A DNA stretch of 64,000 nucleotides, from NCBI GenBank assembly GCA_030745875.1, contig JASLNT010000022.1, forward strand, positions 1 to 64,000, read 5' to 3'. A model generated the notes under the pieces. That model did no database searches. It saw nothing but the letters and a program-made list of their open reading frames with translations, and was not told the origin of the DNA. The DNA is from Phycisphaerae bacterium (GTDB taxonomy: Bacteria > Planctomycetota > Phycisphaerae > SM23-33). Positions 17,782 through 25,912 of this stretch are shown here, one piece after another. Both the position numbers and the translations under genes were made by a program. Positions within the stretch are counted from its first letter, which is position 1; every line of letters begins with the position of its first letter.

Positions 17782-19407
17782 TCATTCGACAACGATTTTG
17801 GTTTTGGCGGTAAATCCGCCGGGAACAACCGCTTTGAATGTGTGCGTCCCCGGAGCGAGATATGGAATCTTGACTACGCCCAGATTCGTCCGGGCATAGC
17901 TGATTTTCTCTGAGTTGTGGTGAATCTCCAGGCTGAAAACCGGGTTGGCGATCGAGCTTCTGGCGCCCGCGTGAACGTTGTAGACGCCCGGCTGGATTGG
18001 ATCGGGGCGGACGATAACGTACGGCTCGGGCGCCATGGGCTCGTATTCGGGAACAAGCGACGCCAACTCGCGGGCCTTCTCGGAATTCCCGGAGGCGATA
18101 TCAATTTCCTCATACGGATCGCTGGTCAGGTCAAACAGCATATCGCTCTCTGAGTCATCCTGGCGAACCAGTTTGTACCGCCCGTCAAACACCATCCGCC
18201 AACTCCCCGCCGGACCGTGCAGCATGCCCGAAACCACATAGTCTCTGGTCCGAGCGGCTGACCCGTCCAGAACGGGCTTCATCGAGATCGAATCGTAGTC
18301 GTCGGGAATTCCGGCCGACGCGTAGTCCAGGAACGTAGCTGCTAGATCCAGGTTCGTCACCGGATCGTCATTCACCACATCGCTGACTACGCCCGGGCCG
18401 GCGACGATCAGCGGTACGCCCACCGAAGCCCGCTGCCACCTGCACTTTCCGAACACGCCCTGGTCGCCCAACATATCGCCGTGATCGCTGCTGTAGACGA
18501 TCAGCGTGTTTTCCAACTCACCGCGACGGGCAAGTTCGTCCAGGACTACACCGATCAAACGGTCGTTGTTCTCCACCTGGGCCGTATAGTTCTGCCGCAT
18601 CGCCAGGTGCTCAGCCGTAGTGAATTCGTCTCCGGGCCTGAACGGACCGGGAATAGACCGCCCGCGACACTCGTTTTCCATCCGACGCGTTATATCGCTT
18701 GGATCGTGAGGATTATCGAAATTCAACTGCAGGAACCAAGGTTTGTCCGTTGGCGCCGCTTCGAGCATTTCCATCGCACAATCGGTCACCCAATTGTCCT
18801 TGTAGTGCTCGTCGGGCAGTTCGGTGGGCTCGGTCCGGAGCCTGGAGCAACTGTGATGCCTGCGAGAGTCCATATCGCTGAGATTCACGCTGAACAAACC
18901 ACACTGCAGAAGATGTTCCTCGTACGGGTCCATCGGAAACGCGTAATGATCGTATCGCTCAGCCCACTTCCCGATCACACTGACCATGTCGCAGAAACCC
19001 AGTTCGTCCATGCTCAATCGCCCGTGCTTAAGCTTTGAACCGGGAATTGAAAATGGAATATCCAGACCTTTCGACAGATCCAGCTTACCGGCCTGGAACG
19101 TATGGTATCCGGCCTCCCGCAGCCTGGTATAGAACGTCTCGTTGCTGAAAACGTGACACTGCAGGTTATCGAGCACTCCGCCGTTATTGTGGTATTCCTT
19201 GCCCACGGCTAGAGATACTCGGGAAGGCGAGCATAGCGGTGAGGGGCATACGGCGTTGGTGAAGCGGACCCCGCCGGCGGCGAGCCTATCGAGATTGGGC
19301 GTGCGAACGGGAATATCCTCGGGATGCTCGGTCGCGCAGCCCAGCCAGTCCGGGCGATGCTGGTCGCAATAGATAAACAGGATGTTAGGTCGCAAACCTT
19401 TGCTCAT
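17782..19407 (-). CDS. Type I sulfatase (arylsulfatase family)
   Basis: Sulfate ester hydrolase of 541 aa in the alkaline phosphatase superfamily. The N-terminus RPNILFIYCDQHRPD carries the metal-binding Asp residues. The activation motif is CSPSR with C59 as the residue converted to formylglycine, so an anaerobic or aerobic sulfatase-maturing enzyme is needed elsewhere in the genome. HGDMLGDQGVFGK is the conserved C-terminal sulfatase motif. No clear signal peptide is seen at the chosen start, so export is uncertain. The C-terminal ~70 residues look like an extra beta domain. In this setting it probably removes sulfate from polysaccharide fragments. Confidence 0.88.
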   Translation of the reverse strand: MSKGLRPNILFIYCDQHRPDWLGCATEHPEDIPVRTPNLDRLAAGGVRFTNAVCPSPLCSPSRVSLAVGKEYHNNGGVLDNLQCHVFSNETFYTRLREAGYHTFQAGKLDLSKGLDIPFSIPGSKLKHGRLSMDELGFCDMVSVIGKWAERYDHYAFPMDPYEEHLLQCGLFSVNLSDMDSRRHHSCSRLRTEPTELPDEHYKDNWVTDCAMEMLEAAPTDKPWFLQLNFDNPHDPSDITRRMENECRGRSIPGPFRPGDEFTTAEHLAMRQNYTAQVENNDRLIGVVLDELARRGELENTLIVYSSDHGDMLGDQGVFGKCRWQRASVGVPLIVAGPGVVSDVVNDDPVTNLDLAATFLDYASAGIPDDYDSISMKPVLDGSAARTRDYVVSGMLHGPAGSWRMVFDGRYKLVRQDDSESDMLFDLTSDPYEEIDIASGNSEKARELASLVPEYEPMAPEPYVIVRPDPIQPGVYNVHAGARSSIANPVFSLEIHHNSEKISYARTNLGVVKIPYLAPGTHTFKAVVPGGFTAKTKIVVE

Positions 19408-19515
19408 TGATACAGCCCAACGCCAAGAGACTACTCAGAAGTCTAGCACACACCGCAGGAAACGTCACCGGATTCTGCAGAAATATCCCTCACAACATCG
19501 GGCGAATGCTCCCGG

Positions 19516-19875
19516 CTAGCGGTCTTCGTCTTGCTGGTCCCTGGTGAGTTTCGCCCGGAATTGGTCAAGCTCCGCCTTCATCTGCAGCCAATAGACCTGA
19601 TTGGCGGTGTATGTGCAGTCGTGCAGGCGTTCGGCGGCTTCGTCCATGATCTCCAGTGCGGCGGCGATGTCCGTCCGGCTTACTTTTCTGGCTTTGTCCA
19701 ACAGCGCCTGGCATTCGTCGAGGAGGTCCAGAGGGGCATCCGCGGCGGGATTTGTTTCAGCCGCCGCCTTCCCGGCGGATGCATCGTCGGCGGGCTGTTC
19801 GTTGGTGGGAGCTTTGCGACAGGACACCAATGTCGCCAGCAACAGCATGCCCGTTATCGCAACTGTACGTTTCAT
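19516..19875 (-). CDS. Small predicted lipoprotein
   Basis: 119-aa protein with a lipobox (MKRTVAITGMLLLATLVSC, Cys19), followed by an Ala/Asp-rich linker and a helical domain with heptad-like spacing. The frame is open 30 codons further upstream, but AAGGA precedes the ATG at 19875 and the signal peptide starts there. I recognise no family. It probably sits on the inner side of the outer membrane. Confidence 0.6.
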   Translation of the reverse strand: MKRTVAITGMLLLATLVSCRKAPTNEQPADDASAGKAAAETNPAADAPLDLLDECQALLDKARKVSRTDIAAALEIMDEAAERLHDCTYTANQVYWLQMKAELDQFRAKLTRDQQDEDR

Positions 19876-20123
19876 TTTCCGGTCCTTTTCCCGCCTCGTA
19901 GCACCCGGAAAACTGATTGTAACGCGGGCGATAATCAGCGCCAAGTTCACGTTCGGCGGGAACACAAGCCAAAGAACCGAGGTGAGACGACAGGGGCGAT
20001 AATGACTGAAGCCCGCGCGACCTCCAACGGGCTCGCGGTTGCTTGCCCATGCCGACAGACGGGGGTATCATACGTTAGCATACGAACTCGCGCTGCCGGA
20101 CCGGACGAACATGGAGATACGCG

Positions 20124-22625
20124 ATGAGATTCTTCCGCACAAGTTTCGCAATGGTTGGGATTGCGATGACGCTGTTTACCGCCGCCTGCAACGCCGACAC
20201 CGGGAAGTACTTCGTCGGAGCAACATCCGCCCGACCGGCCGAGAACTGGACTGGAGCGTTTCTCAGTGGAAACGGGCGGATGGGCGTAATGATGTTCGGA
20301 CAGCCCGCCAGCGAGACAGTGGTCCTGAACCACTGTCAACTCTACCTGCCCAGAGGCAGTCGCGAAATTGTTCAGGACCTCGCCAAGTCAATGCCGGAAA
20401 TCAAAGCCGCCGGACTGAAGGCCGGCGCGAACGGACCGGCCGTCGTACACAAGATGATGCGCGAAAAGACCGGACAGAAGATCATCCACACCGATCCGTT
20501 CCATCCGGCCTGCCTGTTGAAACTTGAAATGGCCCGGCAGGCCAAGGAACGAACCAACTACAAGATGACCGAAGATTTCGAGACTGGGCAGCTCACCGTC
20601 GGCTGGAGCGACGCCTCCGGTCGGTGGGAGCGCAAGATGTTCGTCTCGCGGGCGGACAACGTCGCGGTAATGTCGATCGACGGGCCGAAGGGCAAGGTCG
20701 GATGCACGCTGTCGATGGACATAAACCACACGCTGGTCAAGCCCGAGATAACGGCCTCCGGGCAGTGGCTGTCGGCGCACGTTGTCTACGTCAAGGGCAG
20801 GGGCGGGTACGACTGCCTGATCCGCGTGATCGCCGACGGCGGCAAGGTCGAAGGCGCAGACGGACGCACCACCGTCTCCGGCGCTGACGGAATACTGCTG
20901 ATAATGCAGGTGCGTCCCTGGAAAACTCCCTTGCCGCCGGAACAGAGCGAAGCGTGGGCCTATTCGCCGAAACACCCGGATTTCGGACCCGGCCACAAGA
21001 CGAACCTGCAGGCGGATATGAAGAAACACCTGTCCGGACTGAAGGTCGACTACGATTCGCTCTTCAAACCGCACGTTAAACTCCACGGAGAACTCTTCTC
21101 GCGAGTGAAGCTCGACCTTCGCGGCGGGAAGGACCGTTTGACGCCTTCGGATGAGTTGCTGAAACGAGCGGCGGATACCGATCGCATGCCGCTGGCGCTG
21201 ACCGAGCGCATGTATGACGCGTGTCGCTACCTGATCATCTGCAGCAGCGGTCTGAACCCGCCGAATCTTCAGGGCATCTGGACGGGCACATGGCGACCGG
21301 CCTGGTCGGGCGACTACACGCTGGATTCGAACATGCAACTCGAGATCCAGTCGATGATGAGCTGCAACATGCCCGAACTCATGGAATCGTATTTCAGCAC
21401 GGTCGAATCCTGGCTGCCGGACTGTCGACTCAACGCAAAAAAGCTCTACGGGTGCAGGGGCATTGTCTCCAATCCGCGGGCGTCGAACACCTGCCTGCTG
21501 CTGCACTGGGGCCGCTGGCCGGGAGAACAGTGCATCGGATGCATGGGGTGGATGGCCCACTTCTTCTACGATTACTATCTGTTCACCGGCGACAAGAAAC
21601 ACCTCGCCAAACGCGCAATCCCCCTGCTCAAGGAAACGGCGCTGTTTTATGAAGATCTGCTGGCTGGAACGGAAGACGCAAAGGGCAAGTACCGCTTCTT
21701 CCTGGGCTACTCGCCTGAGCACGGAATGACCGCAAACACCACGTTCGACATCTCGGTAGCCAAGGCGGTGCTCACCTACCTGATCGAAGGTTGCGGCCAG
21801 TTGGGCATCGAAGCTGACAACGTGAAAAAGTGGAAGACTATCCTCGCCAAGATGCCCCCCTATCTGATCAACGAAGGCGGCGGGCTCCAGGAATGGTCCT
21901 GGCCCGGAGCGGGCGAGGACTATAATCAGCGACATCATTCACACTTCCTTCCGCTGTATCAATTCTGTGAGTTCGACCGCGACCTGACGCCGAAATTGTG
22001 GAAGGCGTCGGGAATAGCCTTCGAGGGCAAGGTCAAGGGCTGGCTGCGAAGAGTCAAGGGCTCCAACAGCAATCACATCACCCACGGGATGATGAACCAG
22101 GGCCAGTGCGCCGCGCGTCTGGGGCGCAGCGACGTTGTGGGCGAGGTTATGGCCCGAATGGCCACGAAGAAGTACATCTATCCGAGTTTCATGATCTCGT
22201 ACTGGCCCAACTTGCGGGGGTTCGGATTCGATCCGGTGGGAACAATCCCCGATGTGGTCAACAACTCGCTGATCTTCTGCTGGGACGGGGTGCTGGACAT
22301 TCTCCCGGCCTTACCGGCTGAATGGCCCAAAGGTTCGATCAGCGGGGTCCTGGTGCGCGGACAGATCCGGATTGACCGCCTGGCGTGGGATAGGCCTGGC
22401 GGAAAGGTTGACTTGGTGCTAACCTCCGGGCGAAAGCAGGACATAACGCTCCGCCTGCCGGTTGGGGTGCGCATGATCTCGGCCAAAATAACTCATGGCC
22501 CGGCGAGACTGACTGCGGTCCCCGAGGCCCCAAACAAACGCAAACTAACAGTTCCGGCGGGCAAGGCGGTTGGAGTTGAACTGACTATAAGCAAGCAGAC
22601 CCCAACAGACGGAGACAAATCATGA
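20124..22625 (+). CDS. GH95-like alpha-L-fucosidase/galactosidase
   Basis: Exported glycoside hydrolase of 833 aa similar to family GH95 (inverting alpha-1,2-L-fucosidases and related alpha-galactosidases). A signal peptide (~1-24) precedes the N-terminal beta-sandwich (~30-270, ARPAENWTGAFLSGNGRMG), a helical (alpha/alpha)6 catalytic barrel (~330-740, NPPNLQGIWTG, GGGLQEWSWPG) and a C-terminal beta domain. In the canonical segment with two catalytic Asn, I see LDSNMQLEIQ where others have NIN-type sequence, so specificity may differ. GGAG lies 10 nt before the ATG. It is first in an operon and overlaps the next gene by 4 nt. Confidence 0.8.
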   Translation: MRFFRTSFAMVGIAMTLFTAACNADTGKYFVGATSARPAENWTGAFLSGNGRMGVMMFGQPASETVVLNHCQLYLPRGSREIVQDLAKSMPEIKAAGLKAGANGPAVVHKMMREKTGQKIIHTDPFHPACLLKLEMARQAKERTNYKMTEDFETGQLTVGWSDASGRWERKMFVSRADNVAVMSIDGPKGKVGCTLSMDINHTLVKPEITASGQWLSAHVVYVKGRGGYDCLIRVIADGGKVEGADGRTTVSGADGILLIMQVRPWKTPLPPEQSEAWAYSPKHPDFGPGHKTNLQADMKKHLSGLKVDYDSLFKPHVKLHGELFSRVKLDLRGGKDRLTPSDELLKRAADTDRMPLALTERMYDACRYLIICSSGLNPPNLQGIWTGTWRPAWSGDYTLDSNMQLEIQSMMSCNMPELMESYFSTVESWLPDCRLNAKKLYGCRGIVSNPRASNTCLLLHWGRWPGEQCIGCMGWMAHFFYDYYLFTGDKKHLAKRAIPLLKETALFYEDLLAGTEDAKGKYRFFLGYSPEHGMTANTTFDISVAKAVLTYLIEGCGQLGIEADNVKKWKTILAKMPPYLINEGGGLQEWSWPGAGEDYNQRHHSHFLPLYQFCEFDRDLTPKLWKASGIAFEGKVKGWLRRVKGSNSNHITHGMMNQGQCAARLGRSDVVGEVMARMATKKYIYPSFMISYWPNLRGFGFDPVGTIPDVVNNSLIFCWDGVLDILPALPAEWPKGSISGVLVRGQIRIDRLAWDRPGGKVDLVLTSGRKQDITLRLPVGVRMISAKITHGPARLTAVPEAPNKRKLTVPAGKAVGVELTISKQTPTDGDKS

Positions 22626-23644
22626 GCGGTAAGGCGGACAAGAAGACTGTAAGCAGACGCACTGTGCTGAAGACACCTCTGGCGGCAACGGTTGGAGCGG
22701 CCGCTCTGGCCGGCGCCCGCCGGGCTGCAGGCGCCAAACCGCCCCAGGGCCAAGTCGGTGAGAACGCCATGCCTTACGGTACGATAGGCGATCGCAAGGT
22801 CAGCCGGTTGATTCTCGGCTCGAACACGCCCGGCGCTCATTCGCGAGATTTGATATACGCCGGTCAGCTCGGTAGAGCGTACAACACGAAAGCCCGCATG
22901 CTGGATACATATGAACTGGCGGAGTCCCAGGGCATTAACACGCTGCTTCAGGGCAACGCCGGCTTGATCAGAGAATACAACGCTAAACGGGGCGGGAAAC
23001 TGCGGAAGATAAAACCTGTTAACGTGACAAAGGACGACAGCAAGGAGAAGATCAAGAATACGCTTACAGCGGCGATGAAGGATGATACGGCCGCGTTGTT
23101 CTACATAATGGGCGATCGGGGCGACTATCTGGCGCGAGCCAGGAGGATGGATCAGGTCGGGACATCTATGGAGATCGCCAAATCGCTGGGCATAACACTG
23201 GGGCTTGGCGGGCACTCGCTGCAGGTGGTCGTCGAATGCCAAAAGAACCGCATCACACCGCACTTCTACGTCAAGACATTCCACCACGACGATTACTGGT
23301 CTGCGACGCCAAAAGCCAATCGCGAACCGTTCTGCTGGTACGACAGCAAGGGCGGGAACTCCTACAGCGGAAAGACCGGAGACCACAACCGGTTCCATGA
23401 CAATATATGGTGCCTCGACGCCGACAAGACCATCGAGGCGATGCAGGATGTCAAAGTTCCCTGGATCGCCTTCAAAGTGCTCGCAGCCGGAGCGATCAGC
23501 CCGACCAGCGGATTCAAATTCGCTCTTAACGGAGGCGCCGATTTCCTGGCCGTTGGGATGTGCGATTTTCACGTCAAATCGAACGTGCGTATTCTCAAGG
23601 GTCTGTTCGCTCGCGAGATAGACAGAAAGCGCCCCTGGGCGTGA
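22622..23644 (+). CDS. Tat-exported aldo/keto reductase-like TIM-barrel protein
   Basis: 340-aa protein with a twin-arginine signal (SRRTVLKTPLAATVGAAAL) and a TIM-barrel fold resembling aldo/keto reductases (GDRKVSRLILGSN at the first strand). I could not find the AKR catalytic tetrad, and it lacks an obvious NADPH site, so enzymatic activity is uncertain. Tat export fits a folded, cofactor-bound protein. Start ATG overlaps the GH95 stop (ATGA), so the two are coupled. Families of this kind are common in Planctomycetes and mostly have no assigned function. Confidence 0.65.
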   Translation: MSGKADKKTVSRRTVLKTPLAATVGAAALAGARRAAGAKPPQGQVGENAMPYGTIGDRKVSRLILGSNTPGAHSRDLIYAGQLGRAYNTKARMLDTYELAESQGINTLLQGNAGLIREYNAKRGGKLRKIKPVNVTKDDSKEKIKNTLTAAMKDDTAALFYIMGDRGDYLARARRMDQVGTSMEIAKSLGITLGLGGHSLQVVVECQKNRITPHFYVKTFHHDDYWSATPKANREPFCWYDSKGGNSYSGKTGDHNRFHDNIWCLDADKTIEAMQDVKVPWIAFKVLAAGAISPTSGFKFALNGGADFLAVGMCDFHVKSNVRILKGLFAREIDRKRPWA

Positions 23645-23660
23645 TAACCCCGAAAGCAAC

Positions 23661-24347
23661 ATGAGAACTAAAGCGTCGAAAATCCTGTTTATACTCTGTG
23701 CGGCGTGCCTTTCGGCGCCCGGCTGCAACATGGGCATGACAAGGCTGAATCTCGGTCTGGACACGATCACCCGCGCCACGCCGCGATACAAACCTAATGC
23801 GGTCAGGCCTCCGCACCTCCGCAAAGAAAGAAGGCGCCCGTCGCTGAAGGTGGCTCGCGGTGTGAAAAACCTTGCGATAAACAAGCCGGTGACCGCCGAC
23901 TCGAAACCGAGAATGGGCGAACTGGAGCAAATCACGGACGGAATAAAGACCTCCGGCGAGTTCGACATCGTTGAAGGTCCGAGTTGGGTCCAGGTTGATC
24001 TGGGAGCCCAGGCGTCGATTCACGCGGTGGCGGTGTGGCACTTCTACAAGAACCCCATCATCTACAATGACGTGATCGTGGCTGTCGCGGATGACGTCGA
24101 TTTCTCTCGGAATGTCCGCATGCTGTTCAACAACGATCACGACAACTCCTCACACTTGGGAAAGGGCAAAGACACCGCATTCATCTCCCGTTGGTGGGGA
24201 GAAGTTGTCGACACTCGCGGCTCCGATCGAACAGGAACGACCGCCCGGTTCGTTCGCCTTTATACGGGTCGAAGCATGGACGGAGCCCCTCCAAGGTACG
24301 TGGAGCTCGCAGTGTACGGAGTAAAAGCCGACGAGCAGGCGAAGTAG
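23661..24347 (+). CDS. Discoidin-like lipoprotein
   Basis: 228-aa protein with a lipobox (SAPGC) and one F5/8 type C-like (discoidin) domain (~75-220; NLAINKPVTADS, PSWVQVDLG, RFVRLYTG). Such domains bind carbohydrates or phospholipid heads; the surface lipoprotein could hold glycan next to the GH95 enzyme. It lies 16 nt after the TIM-barrel gene and is probably the last gene of that operon. Confidence 0.7.
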   Translation: MRTKASKILFILCAACLSAPGCNMGMTRLNLGLDTITRATPRYKPNAVRPPHLRKERRRPSLKVARGVKNLAINKPVTADSKPRMGELEQITDGIKTSGEFDIVEGPSWVQVDLGAQASIHAVAVWHFYKNPIIYNDVIVAVADDVDFSRNVRMLFNNDHDNSSHLGKGKDTAFISRWWGEVVDTRGSDRTGTTARFVRLYTGRSMDGAPPRYVELAVYGVKADEQAK

Positions 24348-24448
24348 AGTAGCGAAAACGGGGAATCTGCTGAAGGCCGCCCGCCGGCTCCTCGTCAGAA
24401 TCAGCGTACGTCTCATCAATTAATCCTATCAGCCCCTGGAAAACTGCT

Positions 24449-25912
24449 TCAGCGTTTCGCACCTCCCGGAGCCGCCGCAAAGCAGTGTATTTTGCCTCTG
24501 TCCGTGCTCACGTAGAGTCGTCCGTTTGCGGCCGCCAGACCACGGGCCTTTCCGTCGACCTTTCCGGTCCACAGTTTCTTTCCGTCACGGGCGGATATCG
24601 CGTGCACCTGACCGTCTCCGCCCAGGAAAAGCGTCTGCCCGGCCAGGATCATCTCGTAGGCGAGCGGACAATCGGCCTTCCAGCCGAAACATGCGTTAGC
24701 GGCGGCCTGGAGGCGTTTGAGTTCGGCGGGGATTGCTCTCAATTCTCTTTGGAGGTCTTCCCGCTCGGCTTTACGCTTGGAGGCTTGCTCGGCGGTTTCC
24801 CTCTGGTTCTTCTCGCCCTTTGGAGCCTTGGACAGAGCCTTCAACTTTCCGCCGAGCTTTCGCTGCTTGTCGCGAAGTTGAGCCGTCTGCTTGCCGAGTT
24901 TGACATGTTCGACGTATTCCAAGGTCGACAGGTTGCCCGGTTTATATATGTAGCCCGTCTTGTCGCCCATTACGATGCGGCTGGCGTCGGCAAAGGAGCC
25001 AATCCGCTTCCGCGTGTTGCTGTCCTGCACCGCCAGCCATCCCGTCCTGCTGCCGGGACCGTAGATTAGCTGGGAGTCTTTGGTGAGAATCGCGTGCACC
25101 CCCCCATCCCCCTTGGACGCCAGGCCATTGGCGAACTTACCGTCGCCGCGTGAGAATACTATTGCTCCGCTCCGCCCCTGCGGGGCGAATATCTTCGTAT
25201 CCGAGGCCAACAGCGCGCCCTGCATGGAGTGACCGGAGCCTACCGTCGCAAAGAGCCCGGGACCTGAATCCTTGCCCGTTCCGGCGTCTACGCCGCAAAA
25301 CCGAGATTCACGCCACGGGAAAAGCGATGCCGCAAAATACGCCTTTCCGCCGGAGACCAGAACGCCCGTTCGGACCGGCCAGAGCGAAATCAGCTTTCCG
25401 TTGCTGGGCACAAATCTGTCGCTCGGCGCGGCGCGGTATTTCCAGACGGCCGAACCGTCGGAGGCCTTAACGCAGTAGGCGCGCCCGTCGTCCGAACCAA
25501 AATAGGCGCGCCCGTCGGCAATACTCGGGGGCAGTCGGACAGGTCCGTCGGCATGCGAGGTCCACTTGGCTTTTCCGCTAGCCGCATCGAGGCAGTGAAT
25601 CGCGTCGTCAACCGACGACCCGAAGAACACCGACCCGCCCGCAACAGTAACGTGGAACACCGAATCGAAGTCCCGCATGTGCTTGAGACCTTTGATTCCG
25701 GCGTATGCGTTCCACTTGGCTGGTCCCGTCCATGCCGTTGCGGGCTCTGAAGGCGAGTCGTACCGCCAGACCGGCTTCAGGGGCGGGAGCAGGTTTTCCG
25801 GGGTGGCTCCGCTTCTGCGGTTATCGTGTCTGTATGTCGGCCAGTCGTCCGCGCTGACCAGGGCGGCCGGAAGCAATATCATCAAGGCGACAAATGCTCT
25901 GCGAATAATCAT
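24449..25912 (-). CDS. Exported PQQ-like beta-propeller protein with coiled coil
   Basis: 487-aa exported protein. Signal peptide (~1-19), then PQQ-like propeller blades (~20-290; DWPTYRHDNRRSG, GKAKWTSH, DGSAVWKYR) and again at the C-terminus (~410-480, ARDGKKLWTGKVDGKARGL). Between them (~305-390) is a Lys/Glu/Arg-rich coiled coil, unusual for a propeller. I chose the ATG at 25912 because the signal peptide starts there. It shares one nucleotide with the stop of the upstream gene (TGATG), implying translational coupling. Redox or binding function is unknown; the PQQ fold does not prove PQQ binding. Confidence 0.75.
   Translation of the reverse strand: MIIRRAFVALMILLPAALVSADDWPTYRHDNRRSGATPENLLPPLKPVWRYDSPSEPATAWTGPAKWNAYAGIKGLKHMRDFDSVFHVTVAGGSVFFGSSVDDAIHCLDAASGKAKWTSHADGPVRLPPSIADGRAYFGSDDGRAYCVKASDGSAVWKYRAAPSDRFVPSNGKLISLWPVRTGVLVSGGKAYFAASLFPWRESRFCGVDAGTGKDSGPGLFATVGSGHSMQGALLASDTKIFAPQGRSGAIVFSRGDGKFANGLASKGDGGVHAILTKDSQLIYGPGSRTGWLAVQDSNTRKRIGSFADASRIVMGDKTGYIYKPGNLSTLEYVEHVKLGKQTAQLRDKQRKLGGKLKALSKAPKGEKNQRETAEQASKRKAEREDLQRELRAIPAELKRLQAAANACFGWKADCPLAYEMILAGQTLFLGGDGQVHAISARDGKKLWTGKVDGKARGLAAANGRLYVSTDRGKIHCFAAAPGGAKR

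Noticed and set aside
20388-21938. Long minus-strand frame opposite GH95
   Set aside because: Antisense shadow; the plus-strand gene has family motifs.
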